64,000 nucleotides of DNA from Brucella thiophenivorans (GTDB lineage: Bacteria; Pseudomonadota; Alphaproteobacteria; Rhizobiales; Rhizobiaceae): NCBI RefSeq assembly GCF_002252445.1, contig NZ_NNRJ01000010.1, forward strand, positions 62,001 through 126,000, in the 5' to 3' direction. The notes below the pieces were generated by a model. It ran no database searches. It saw only the letters and a program-made list of their open reading frames with translations, and was not told the origin of the DNA. Positions 16,903 to 24,773 of this stretch are shown piece by piece. Position numbers and translations under genes: made by a program. The stretch's first letter is position 1, and each line of letters begins with the position of its first letter.

Positions 16903-17892
16903 ATGACTGATACTGTTCTCAAAGCAACGACGGCACATCATCAAGCAAAAGCACCGAACCTTAACAGCCTGTCGGCAATCATTCTGGCGATTGCCGTTGC
17001 TGGACTGATCGTGGCTCCTTTCATGGTCTACCCGATCTTCCTGATGAAGATGCTGTGCTTTGCGCTGTTTGCCTCAGCCTTCAACCTGTTGCTCGGCTAT
17101 ACTGGTATTTTGTCCTTTGGCCATGCCGCTTTCTTCGGCGGTGCTGCCTATGTGACGGCACATGCAGTCAAAGTATGGGGCGTCACACCTGAAATTGGCA
17201 TTCTGCTCGGCGTAGTGGCTGCGGCAGTGCTCGGTCTAGTGATCGGCTATCTCGCCATTCGCCGTCAGGGTATCTACTCAACGATGATCACACTTGCGCT
17301 GGCGCAGATGTTCTTCTTCTTCTGTCTGCAAGCGGCCTTCACCCACGGCGAAGACGGTCTTCAGGGCGTGCCACGTGGTTATCTCTTTGGCCTCATCGAT
17401 CTCAATCAGCCGATGAACATGTATTATTTTGTGCTGGCTGTCTTTGTCATTGGGGTGTTCGCGATCTGGCGGATTACCAATTCGCCGTTCGGCATGATCC
17501 TCAAATCCGTACGCGAAAACGAAAGCCGTGCCGTCTCCTTGGGCTATTCCGTCAATCATTATAAGCTCGCGGCTTTTGTAATGTCGGCAGCGCTTGCAGG
17601 CCTTGCTGGTGGCATGAAAGCACTGGTGTTCCAGTTTGCAACACTCACCGATGTCGGCTGGCAGATGTCGGGCGAAGTGATCCTGATGACACTGCTCGGT
17701 GGTATCGGAACGCTGATTGGCCCAATCGTCGGTGCAGCTTTCGTGGTGGCTTTGCAGAACTATCTCGCAACCTCAGACTTCCCCGTGACAATCGTCACAG
17801 GCGTCATCTTCATGGCGTGCGTGCTCCTCTTCCGCAAAGGCATCGTTGGCGAGTTCTATGCATCGCGACTTGGCAAGAAATTGTTCGGATAA
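16903..17892 (+). CDS. ABC transporter permease, LivM-type
   Basis: The 329-residue permease has ten or so hydrophobic segments and the LivM-type sequences AFNLLLGYTGILSFGHAAFFG, here in two parts AFNLLLGYTG and ILSFGHAAFFG, plus the coupling loop GMILKSVRENESRAVSLGY. It starts 1 base after the livH-type stop. A hairpin with a short T-run follows, so this is probably the last gene of the main transcript, with the GMC oxidoreductase read partly by read-through or from its own promoter. Confidence 0.92.
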   Translation: MTDTVLKATTAHHQAKAPNLNSLSAIILAIAVAGLIVAPFMVYPIFLMKMLCFALFASAFNLLLGYTGILSFGHAAFFGGAAYVTAHAVKVWGVTPEIGILLGVVAAAVLGLVIGYLAIRRQGIYSTMITLALAQMFFFFCLQAAFTHGEDGLQGVPRGYLFGLIDLNQPMNMYYFVLAVFVIGVFAIWRITNSPFGMILKSVRENESRAVSLGYSVNHYKLAAFVMSAALAGLAGGMKALVFQFATLTDVGWQMSGEVILMTLLGGIGTLIGPIVGAAFVVALQNYLATSDFPVTIVTGVIFMACVLLFRKGIVGEFYASRLGKKLFG

Positions 17893-17897
17893 CCGAC

Positions 17898-17934
17898 GGA
17901 GCCGCATGTTCATAGGATAGCGGCTCCACCTTTT
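17898..17934 (+). terminator. Hairpin terminator after the Liv-type operon
   Basis: GGAGCCGC (17898-17905) pairs with GCGGCTCC (17920-17927) across a 14-base loop and is followed by ACCTTTTAC. The loop is long and the T-run short, so termination may be partial. Confidence 0.55.
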
Positions 17935-17949
17935 ACTGGATTTAAGATC

Positions 17950-19548
17950 ATGACCGACACCTACGATTATATCGTGGTTGGCGCGGGCACGGCTGGCTGC
18001 GCCCTTGCAAACCGCCTTTCTGCCGACCCAAACCATTCTGTCCTGCTGCTCGAAGCGGGCGGAAAAGATAATTATGCGTGGATTCATATCCCCGTCGGCT
18101 ATCTCTATTGCATCGGCAATCCGCGCACCGACTGGTGCTTTACCACTGAAGCTGAACCCGGCCTGAATGGTCGCGCACTGGGCTATCCACGCGGTAAGGT
18201 GCTTGGCGGCTGCTCGTCTATCAACGGAATGATTTATATGCGCGGTCAGGCCCGCGACTATGATCTCTGGCGACAGGCCGGATGCGACGGCTGGGGCTGG
18301 GAGGACGTGCTGCCGTTCTTCAAAAAATCCGAAGACAATTTTGCAGGTGCTGATGATCTGCATGGCGCAGGCGGCGAATGGCGTGTGGAAACCGCGCGTC
18401 TCCATTGGGATATTCTCGATGCCTTCCGCGATGCAGCAATTGCCGCTGGCATCCCTGCGACCGATGATTTCAATCGCGGCGACAATGAAGGCGTGTCCTA
18501 TTTCAAGGTCAATCAGAAGCGTGGCATTCGCTGGAACACGGCCAAGGCCTTTCTGCGTCCAGCCCTTAATCGCAAAAACTTACGTGTCGAGACGGGCGCA
18601 CATGTAAAGCGCATCGAAATAAAGGAATTACGCGCCACAGGCGTCACGTTCAAACAGAATGGAACAACACGCACCATCACGGCAAGGCGCGAAGTGATTC
18701 TGGCAGCGGGCAGCGTCGGTTCACCACACATTTTGGAACTGTCAGGCATCGGGCGCGGCGATGTTTTGCAACAGGCCGAAGTCCCTGTTGTTCTGGAACG
18801 CGAACAGGTTGGCGAAAACCTGCAAGACCATCTGCAATTGCGTTGCGTCTATAAGGTGAGCGGCATTCCGACCCTCAACGAAAAGGCCAGCAAGCTGAGC
18901 GGCAAGGCGATGATTGGCCTTGAATATCTGCTGCGTCGTTCTGGTCCCATGTCGATGGCACCAAGCCAGCTTGGTGTCTTCACCCGCTCCGACCCGTCTT
19001 ATGAAAGCGCCAATCTGCAATATCATGTGCAGCCGTTGAGCCTCGATAAATTCGGCGATGCGGTTCACCCCTTCCCTGCTTTTACCGCCAGCGTCTGCAA
19101 TTTAAGACCCGACAGCCGGGGTTCTATTCATATCAAATCGCCCGATCATCACGCACAGCCTGCGATCCAGCCCAACTATCTTTCAACCCAAAGCGACCGC
19201 CGCGTTGCAGCCGATGCCATCCGCCTCACCCGCAACATCGTGGCACAGGCACCGTTGGAGAAATACCGCCCGGAAGAATTCAGACCTGGCCCCGACTATG
19301 AAACGCAGGAGCAACTCGAGAAGGCTGCTGGCGATATTGGAACCACGATTTTCCATCCCGTCGGCACCTGCCGCATGGGGCGCGATGCAGACGCAATCGT
19401 CGATCCCCAATTGCGGGTCAACGGCATTCATGGACTGCGCATCGCAGATGCCTCAATCATGCCAAGCATCACATCCGGCAACACCAATTCGCCAACATTG
19501 ATGATTGCAGAAAAGGCCGCTCAAATGATCCTCAGCAACCAGCGCTGA
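17950..19548 (+). CDS. GMC family FAD oxidoreductase (choline/alcohol dehydrogenase-like)
   Basis: A 532-residue flavoprotein with N-terminal FAD loop VVGAGTAGCALANRLS, GMC signature 1 region PRGKVLGGCSSINGMIYMRG, signature 2 region AAGSVGSPHILELSGIG, and the C-terminal active-site histidine in HPVGTCRMG followed by SGNTNSPTLMIAEKA. It oxidises an alcohol group using FAD and passes electrons to a membrane acceptor or oxygen. It looks like AlkJ/BetA-type enzymes, but no betaine-aldehyde dehydrogenase is adjacent. Placed right after the Liv-type importer and opposite a LysR gene, it probably acts on the imported compound. Substrate unknown. Confidence 0.9.
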   Translation: MTDTYDYIVVGAGTAGCALANRLSADPNHSVLLLEAGGKDNYAWIHIPVGYLYCIGNPRTDWCFTTEAEPGLNGRALGYPRGKVLGGCSSINGMIYMRGQARDYDLWRQAGCDGWGWEDVLPFFKKSEDNFAGADDLHGAGGEWRVETARLHWDILDAFRDAAIAAGIPATDDFNRGDNEGVSYFKVNQKRGIRWNTAKAFLRPALNRKNLRVETGAHVKRIEIKELRATGVTFKQNGTTRTITARREVILAAGSVGSPHILELSGIGRGDVLQQAEVPVVLEREQVGENLQDHLQLRCVYKVSGIPTLNEKASKLSGKAMIGLEYLLRRSGPMSMAPSQLGVFTRSDPSYESANLQYHVQPLSLDKFGDAVHPFPAFTASVCNLRPDSRGSIHIKSPDHHAQPAIQPNYLSTQSDRRVAADAIRLTRNIVAQAPLEKYRPEEFRPGPDYETQEQLEKAAGDIGTTIFHPVGTCRMGRDADAIVDPQLRVNGIHGLRIADASIMPSITSGNTNSPTLMIAEKAAQMILSNQR

Positions 19549-19570
19549 AACGTGATTCCCGACAGGCGCG

Positions 19571-19602
19571 TGAGAGGAAATGACAATCCTCTCAACCTTT
19601 TG
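19571..19602 (+). terminator. Hairpin terminator after the GMC oxidoreductase
   Basis: TGAGAGGA (19571-19578) and TCCTCTCA (19587-19594) form a perfect 8-bp stem with an 8-base loop, followed by ACCTTTTG. It lies 22 bases after the stop codon. Confidence 0.55.
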
Positions 19603-19663
19603 TGAAAACAATTTCACATTCACCATATCGCGCTTTTCTGAAATAATTTTTCTTGTTTCTTAT

Positions 19664-19734
19664 CCGATAAACGGGAATTATCGGCACCAAGGTGGGCTGG
19701 AGCAGAAAGATCGTCTAAAAACGATTGCTTTCTG
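19664..19734 (+). promoter_or_regulatory. Structured 5' leader of metQ
   Basis: Two stems precede metQ. The first is CCGATAA (19664-19670) with TTATCGG (19678-19684). The second pairs CAGAAAG-ATCGT (19703-19714) with ACGAT-TG-CTTTCTG (19721-19734), 12 pairs with a 2-base bulge and a CTAAAA loop. No U-run follows, so this is not a simple terminator. It does not fit the SAM-I or SAM-II riboswitch patterns I know. A regulatory leader is possible but unproven. Confidence 0.4.
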
Positions 19735-19772
19735 AAGTCGGTTCTCCAAATCTTTAAACAAGGAAAAACAAA

Positions 19773-20609
19773 ATGTCGTCAGTCCTTTCCCGCTATTCGC
19801 TGACCCGCCGCGCTGGTCTCAAAGCAGCCCTTTTCACCGCAGCAGCACTCACCGTTGGCTTTGCGGCAGCGCCAAGCCATGCCGAAGACAAGACCATCAA
19901 GGTTGGTATCATGGGCGGCGAAGACGAAGACGTCTGGAAAGTTGTTGCCGAAGAAGCCAAGAAGAATGGCCTCATCATCGAACGCGTCATCTTCAACGAC
20001 TACAACCAGCCAAATGAAGCACTGCAACGCAAGGAAGTCGACGCCAACGCCTTCCAGCACAAGCCTTATCTTGATGAGCAGATCAAGCAGCATGGTTATG
20101 ACATCAGCGTTGCAGGTTACACCGCTGTTTGGCCAATCGGCATTTACTCGCGCAAAATCAAGAGCCTTGATGAACTTAAAGAAGGCGCAGTGGTCGGCGT
20201 TCCAAATGACCCATCGAACGAAGGCCGCGCACTGCGCGTTCTCGAAGCTGAAGGCCTTATCAAGCTGAAGCCCGATGCAGGCATTCTGGCAACGCCAATC
20301 GATATTGTCGAAAACCCAAAGAAGATCGAAGTCAAGGAACTTGATGCCGGTGTTGTTGGTCGTTCGATTGACGATCTCGATGCAGCCATCGTGAACAACG
20401 ATTGGGCTGGCAAGGCTGGCCTCAAGAAAGAAGAAGCAATCGGTTGGGAATCCAAGGAAAACAACCCATACAACAACTTCATCGCCGTGCGTACCGAAGA
20501 TGCAAACGCGGATTGGGTGAAGAACCTGGTTGCTGCTTACCAGAACGACACTGTGAAGGCCGAGCTTGACCGCGTTTACAAGGGCACAGGCATTCCAGCC
20601 TGGAACTAA
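19773..20609 (+). CDS. metQ: Methionine ABC transporter substrate-binding protein, MetQ/NlpA family
   Basis: The 278-residue precursor has a long signal region (residues 1-37, ending SHAEDKTIKVGIMGG) and the NlpA/MetQ domain with LQRKEVDANAFQHKPYLDEQ, GIYSRKIKSLDEL and VPNDPSNEGRALRVLE. Unlike E. coli MetQ there is no lipobox cysteine, so it should be a soluble periplasmic protein. The signal contains a twin arginine (LTRRAGLKAA), resembling a Tat signal but lacking the usual Phe. It is followed after a strong terminator by metN and metI, which complete the D/L-methionine importer. Confidence 0.9.
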   Translation: MSSVLSRYSLTRRAGLKAALFTAAALTVGFAAAPSHAEDKTIKVGIMGGEDEDVWKVVAEEAKKNGLIIERVIFNDYNQPNEALQRKEVDANAFQHKPYLDEQIKQHGYDISVAGYTAVWPIGIYSRKIKSLDELKEGAVVGVPNDPSNEGRALRVLEAEGLIKLKPDAGILATPIDIVENPKKIEVKELDAGVVGRSIDDLDAAIVNNDWAGKAGLKKEEAIGWESKENNPYNNFIAVRTEDANADWVKNLVAAYQNDTVKAELDRVYKGTGIPAWN

Positions 20610-20625
20610 TCCTTCTAAGGCCTGA

Positions 20626-20664
20626 AAAGCCGCGCCGGAAAACGTTTCCGGCGCGGCTTTTATT
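20626..20664 (+). terminator. Strong terminator between metQ and metN
   Basis: A perfect 16-bp stem (20626-20641 with 20645-20660) around a 3-base ACG loop, ending in TTTTATT. It should strongly reduce read-through, giving more binding protein than ATPase/permease, or forcing metN to use its own promoter. Confidence 0.9.
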
Positions 20665-20807
20665 GACGTATGGAAAAAAAATGCCCAAAAGCATCCGGCG
20701 CGCACCGAATGCACAGCGCTTTTGCACTTTGGCGTCATTCTCCTTGAAGCCTTATCGATTTAGCAAGTCACGGTTACACCGCGACACAAGATACAGAAGA
20801 CACGACC

Positions 20808-21866
20808 GTGACCATTGAACCGCCACTCGCCACATCAGCGCCCATCGTCGAAATGAAAGACGTGCGCCGAATGTTCGGCGAAACACCGGCTATCAATGGC
20901 GTCTCTCTTTCGGTTGCACGCGGCGAGATTCTCGGCATTATCGGTCGCAGCGGCGCGGGTAAATCCACGCTGATCCGTTGCATCAATGGTCTGGAAACGC
21001 CCGATTCCGGTTCGATCAGGATCGAAGGCCGCGAAATCACACAACTAAATGAAAGCAGCCTGCAGCCGTTACGTCGCCGCATCGGCATGGTTTTCCAGCA
21101 TTTCAATCTGCTCTCGGCAAAAACCGTGGCACAGAATATTGCACTGCCGTTGAAAATCGCAGGCCAGACAAAGACCCAACGAATTAAGCGCGTGTCGGAA
21201 TTGCTGGAGCTCGTCGGATTATCAGACAAGATCAATCACTACCCGGCACAGCTTTCGGGTGGCCAGAAGCAGCGCGTTGGTATTGCGCGCGCACTCGCTG
21301 CGGAACCCGCCGTTCTGCTTTCCGATGAAGCAACCTCGGCGCTTGACCCTGAAACAACGCAATCTATTCTGGCGCTGCTCAAAGACATCAACACCAAGCT
21401 CGGCCTGACAATTCTGCTCATTACCCATGAGATGGAAGTCATCCGCCGCATCGCCGACCGTGTGATCGTGCTCGACCACGGTGCGATCGCCGAAGAAGGT
21501 CCAGTCTGGAAAGTCTTTGCAAATCCGCAGTCACCTGTCACCCAAAGCATGTTGCAGGTGCTAACCCCGGAACTGCCTGCCATCTGGCGTGACCGTCTCG
21601 ACAAAACCGGCGATCTTGCCGTTCTCAAGGTCAAACTGTCCGGCGCTGCTGCCAAAGGCGCTTTTTTCTACGATCTGGCCAATGCCACCAGTATCGCTCC
21701 TCAACTGATCCATGGCGGCATGGACACCATTCAGGGCGAACCGGTCGGGACACTTTTCATTGGGTTGCCCGCGCAGGACAAGCCAAAACTGGAAGTCGCA
21801 ATCACCTATCTCAACACCCATGCAGACGCCACGGAGGTACTCGGCTATGTCTCAGGCAATGCTTGA
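20808..21866 (+). CDS. metN: Methionine ABC transporter ATP-binding protein MetN
   Basis: A 352-residue ATPase: Walker A GRSGAGKSTLIRCINGLE, QHFNLLSAKTVAQNIALPL, signature LSGGQKQRVGIARALA, Walker B VLLSDEATSALDPETT, switch ITHEMEVI. The C-terminal ~90 residues form the NIL/ACT-like domain that binds methionine for trans-inhibition in E. coli MetNI. The reading frame starts with GTG at 20808 without a clear ribosome site; a start at ATG 20853 is possible. The gene end overlaps metI by 20 bases. Confidence 0.92.
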   Translation: MTIEPPLATSAPIVEMKDVRRMFGETPAINGVSLSVARGEILGIIGRSGAGKSTLIRCINGLETPDSGSIRIEGREITQLNESSLQPLRRRIGMVFQHFNLLSAKTVAQNIALPLKIAGQTKTQRIKRVSELLELVGLSDKINHYPAQLSGGQKQRVGIARALAAEPAVLLSDEATSALDPETTQSILALLKDINTKLGLTILLITHEMEVIRRIADRVIVLDHGAIAEEGPVWKVFANPQSPVTQSMLQVLTPELPAIWRDRLDKTGDLAVLKVKLSGAAAKGAFFYDLANATSIAPQLIHGGMDTIQGEPVGTLFIGLPAQDKPKLEVAITYLNTHADATEVLGYVSGNA

Positions 21867-22518
21867 TCTTCTCTGGCGCTCCTTTTGGGAGACCATGATC
21901 ATGACTGGCTTTTCGAGCCTGATCTCGCTCGTGGTTGGCCTGCCACTCGCAATCATCATGATTCTCACAGAGCGCGGCGGCCTCGCGCAGAACCTGACGG
22001 TGAACAGCATCCTGGGTGCGCTCATCAACGGTTTCCGCTCCGTGCCCTTCATCATTCTACTGGTGGCACTGATTCCGGTTACCCGTCTTATAGTCGGCAC
22101 ATCCATCGGCACATGGGCATCCATCGTACCGCTGTCGATTGCTGCAATCCCCTATTATGCGCGTATTGCAGAAGTCTCTTTACGCGAAGTCGATAATGGC
22201 TTGATCGAAGCGGCACGCTCCATGGGGGCAAACCGCTGGACAATCGTGCGTGAAGTGCTGGTGCCAGAAGCCCTGCCGGGCATTGTGGCAGGCTTCACAG
22301 TTACCATCATCACACTAATTGGCGCATCGGCCATGGCTGGTGCCATCGGCGCAGGTGGTCTTGGCGATCTTGCAATCCGCTATGGGTATCAACGCTTTGA
22401 AACAACGGTGATGATTGCTGTTGTGATCATTCTGATCATCATGGTGTGCGGAATTCAATGGGTCGGCGACCAGATGGTTAATCGCCTCGACAAGCGAAAT
22501 CTGCGCTCAAGAGCCTAA
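21847..22518 (+). CDS. metI: Methionine ABC transporter permease MetI
   Basis: A 223-residue permease with five hydrophobic spans and the MetI-type coupling segment EVDNGLIEAARSMGANRW, preceded by RSVPFIILLVALIPVTRLIVG (read as RSVPFIILLVAL then IPVTRLIVG). The ATG at 21847 has GGAGG about 9 bases upstream inside metN, and overlaps the end of metN by 20 bases. It forms the membrane pore of the MetNI complex. Confidence 0.92.
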   Translation: MSQAMLDLLWRSFWETMIMTGFSSLISLVVGLPLAIIMILTERGGLAQNLTVNSILGALINGFRSVPFIILLVALIPVTRLIVGTSIGTWASIVPLSIAAIPYYARIAEVSLREVDNGLIEAARSMGANRWTIVREVLVPEALPGIVAGFTVTIITLIGASAMAGAIGAGGLGDLAIRYGYQRFETTVMIAVVIILIIMVCGIQWVGDQMVNRLDKRNLRSRA

Positions 22519-22525
22519 AAACAAT

Positions 22526-22936
22526 CTATCTTGCTCTTTGACGGAAACCCGCTTCCAGTGTGTTTCCGTCGGGATCAAAGACAAGGGCCGCATAATAGCC
22601 CATTTCTTCCGGCCCCTGATAACCGGGCGCACCGCTTTCACCACCGCCGCCCTGAAGCGCTGCATGATGAAATGCCTCCACCTCAGCGCGGCTATTTGCA
22701 TTAAACATCAGATGCAGATGATTGCCCGGTTTTCCGTCCGGCAGATCAGCGTCCGTTTTCTGCCTGCTATGGATCCATAGAAAGGGCACAGGTGCTCTTT
22801 CCCCGCCACTGATAAAGAAGCCGCGTTCCGAATGCGAAACAACGGCCAACCCAAGCTTAGGCATGCAGCTTTCATAAAATGAAAGACTGCGGCGAAGATT
22901 ATTGCTTTGAAACCCGATGTGATCGAAGAGCGACAT
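22526..22936 (-). CDS. VOC (glyoxalase/bleomycin-resistance) family protein
   Basis: A 136-residue VOC protein: DHIGFQSNNLRRSLSFYE at the N-terminus with a metal-ligand His, HLHLMFNANSRAEVEAFHHAAL in the middle (HLHLMF then ANSRAEVEAFHHA), and YYAALVFDPDGNTLEAGF with the closing Glu ligand. The metal sites look intact. VOC proteins of this size may be dioxygenases, isomerases or binding proteins; no specific role can be assigned. It converges with metI, only 7 bases between the stops. Confidence 0.85.
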   Translation of the reverse strand: MSLFDHIGFQSNNLRRSLSFYESCMPKLGLAVVSHSERGFFISGGERAPVPFLWIHSRQKTDADLPDGKPGNHLHLMFNANSRAEVEAFHHAALQGGGGESGAPGYQGPEEMGYYAALVFDPDGNTLEAGFRQRAR

Positions 22937-22984
22937 ACAGCTATTATATGTCGCTGTTAAATAAAGGAAAGCGAAACGCGCTAT

Positions 22985-23797
22985 TTAAGCGCGTGTACGT
23001 GAAAGACCTGCCTTGGCGGGCTGATAATTCGGATCAAGCTGAATAGCCCGCGTATAGGAATTAGCCGCCTTTGCCTTGTCTCCACGCTGCTCGTAAACCA
23101 GCGCCTGATTGGACCAGCTTTCAGCAACATTTCCGTCAAGGTTGATCGCCGTGTTGAAATCATCAAAGGCATTGTCGTAGTCGCCAAGAGCGACATAGGA
23201 AATACCACGACCATTATAAGGTTCGGGTGCTGTGGAATTCAGCGAAATCGCTTTCGAGAAATCTTCAATCGCCTGCTTATGCTGTCCCTTGGCCTGGTAA
23301 ATCAGACCGCGATTATGATAGGCGCGTCCATCAGTGGTCTGAAGCGCAATCGCCTGATTAAAATCGCTGAGCGCCTGATCGAGGCGTCCGGCCTGACGAT
23401 AGACATTGCCGCGTCCAACATAGGCCGCATCATATTGCGGATTGATCTGGATCGCGCGGCTGTAATCCTGCACCGCCTTAGTGCTGTCGCCCATATAGCG
23501 GTACACGAGACCGCGATTGGCATAAGCCTGATAGAAGTTCGGATTGAGCGCTATAGCCTGCTCAAAATCGCGCAGCGCTTCTTTATAGCGCCCGGCTTTG
23601 CCATAGGCCGAACCACGCACATTATATGCTTCAGGGTCGCGTGGATTGCTCTGGATGACGCTTGTAAGCGAGCTGATGTTCTCGGTCGAGCCCTGTGCAC
23701 GATCAATCGAAGTCAGTACATTGGTAGAGGAACTCTGACAACCCGCGAGGCCAAGCGCCAGAACTGCCGTTGCGGCCAACAGACTGTTTCGGGCCAT
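22985..23797 (-). CDS. TPR-repeat lipoprotein
   Basis: The product (270 residues) begins MARNSLLAATAVLALGLAGC, a lipoprotein signal with Cys20 in a LAGC lipobox. It is followed by about six consecutive tetratricopeptide repeats of 34 residues, for example YNVRGSAYGKAGRYKEALRD and YANRGLVYRYMGDSTKAVQD. It resembles NlpI-type outer-membrane lipoproteins that scaffold cell-wall enzymes. I chose the ATG at 23797 because the lipobox then falls at the usual distance and GGGA lies upstream; in-frame ATGs at 23821 and 23818 would give a longer N-terminus. Anchored in the membrane facing the periplasm; partners unknown. Confidence 0.87.
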   Translation of the reverse strand: MARNSLLAATAVLALGLAGCQSSSTNVLTSIDRAQGSTENISSLTSVIQSNPRDPEAYNVRGSAYGKAGRYKEALRDFEQAIALNPNFYQAYANRGLVYRYMGDSTKAVQDYSRAIQINPQYDAAYVGRGNVYRQAGRLDQALSDFNQAIALQTTDGRAYHNRGLIYQAKGQHKQAIEDFSKAISLNSTAPEPYNGRGISYVALGDYDNAFDDFNTAINLDGNVAESWSNQALVYEQRGDKAKAANSYTRAIQLDPNYQPAKAGLSRTRA

Positions 23798-24106
23798 AGC
23801 GGTCCCGGACGAATGCATCATCTTAAAACGTGTTGGCAACGACAGCGTTCCTTTCTCAATAAAGGATCTATGGGATTCAACCACCAGCATCCCTCAAATT
23901 TATCCCCGACCGTTTAGTCTTATCGCTCTTAATAGCACAGAAAAGTCAGTAGAAAAAACTGTCCCTGACTTAATCCGGTAAAGCGGCAGCGCTCTGTTAC
24001 AATCAGATCAAGGCGAGAATGAAGGTCTGGATATGGCGACCAACTGACAATTCAAATCACCATGTCTCATCTCGTGAACCTAGGTGATCCCAAACTCCAA
24101 ATATGC

Positions 24107-24137
24107 AAAAACCGGCGCAAGCCATAGGCCGCACCGG
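24107..24137 (-). terminator. Second hairpin downstream of rpsU
   Basis: CCGGCGC-AA-GCC with GGC-C-GCACCGG (24112-24137) forms an imperfect stem; the AAAAA on its left reads as U-tract on the minus strand. It lies just beyond the main rpsU terminator and could be a backup. The interval 23798-24106 otherwise shows nothing but the promoter space of the TPR gene. Confidence 0.45.
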
Positions 24138-24142
24138 AATGC

Positions 24143-24169
24143 AAAAAAAGGCGCTACACAGGCAGCGCC
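24143..24169 (-). terminator. Terminator of rpsU
   Basis: GGCGCT (24150-24155) pairs with AGCGCC (24164-24169); the seven A residues at 24143-24149 give a U-tract on the minus strand, 14 bases after the rpsU stop. Confidence 0.8.
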
Positions 24170-24182
24170 AATTTCAGATCGA

Positions 24183-24413
24183 TCAACGAGCGGCTACGCG
24201 ACCGCCGCCGATGAGACCTTCACGCTGTGCGCGCTTACGTGCCAGCTTACGGGCGCGGCGAACGGCTTCTGCCTTTTCGCGAGCACGCTTTTCGGAAGGC
24301 TTTTCATAATGGCCACGCATCTTCATTTCGCGGAAGATACCTTCGCGCTGCATCTTTTTCTTGAGAGCGCGGAGAGCCTGATCAACATTGTTATCGCGGA
24401 CGAGTACCTGCAC
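24183..24413 (-). CDS. rpsU: 30S ribosomal protein S21
   Basis: The 76-residue basic protein matches bS21: [20 protein letters not shown] at the N-terminus, [20 protein letters not shown] in the middle and an arginine-rich tail [21 protein letters not shown]21 binds the 30S platform near the anti-Shine-Dalgarno end and aids initiation. It stands alone with its own terminator, as usual for rpsU in Rhizobiales. The alphaproteobacterial form has an extended C-terminus, as seen here. Confidence 0.95.
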   Translation of the reverse strand: MQVLVRDNNVDQALRALKKKMQREGIFREMKMRGHYEKPSEKRAREKAEAVRRARKLARKRAQREGLIGGGRVAAR

Positions 24414-24773
24414 GTGTAATCCCGTATCGGTTAGAATTTCGATTGAGCCTGAGGCATTAGGGCGTCTCTTAACGAGTTCCAGTCAATCGAGTCAACCGGT
24501 AAACGCCTAAATTCTCCCAAGCTTCGCAGCTTAAACGCTGCAAATTGGTGCTGGCTATTACCAGATAGCCCCCCACCTGTCCACCTCCAGATGCAATTTT
24601 GCCCCTTGTCGCAGATAAATAATACTCTCACATCGATTTATAATGACGAACCAGCCCTTAATACGTTATCTGCCACGCGCATTCCGCACAATTCAGCCTC
24701 ATTGCTCCATGATAGGAGCAATCGGTAATTCACAGGCTTTTTCCATTTCGATTGATTCCTTCGCGCCATATTC
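24414..24773. other. Intergenic region between rpsU and the membrane hydrolase
   Basis: This 360-base gap separates divergent genes and must hold both promoters. The only clear structure is a perfect inverted repeat ATTGCTCC-ATGATA-GGAGCAAT at 24701-24722, some 50 bases before the rightward gene. It lacks a T-run and could be an operator or an mRNA leader hairpin. I see no convincing gene in it. Confidence 0.4.

Noticed and set aside
19549..19772. SAM riboswitch before metQ
   Set aside because: I looked for SAM-I core (GGCAAC-type) and SAM-II (GCTAAAAAGGG-type) features and found neither. Only generic stems are visible.
19779..20738. Leftward frame of 319 codons opposite metQ
   Set aside because: Covers the metQ gene and its terminator; the metQ protein is clearly real.
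24431..24631. 66-codon leftward frame upstream of rpsU
   Set aside because: No ribosome site, odd composition, and it falls in the divergent promoter region.
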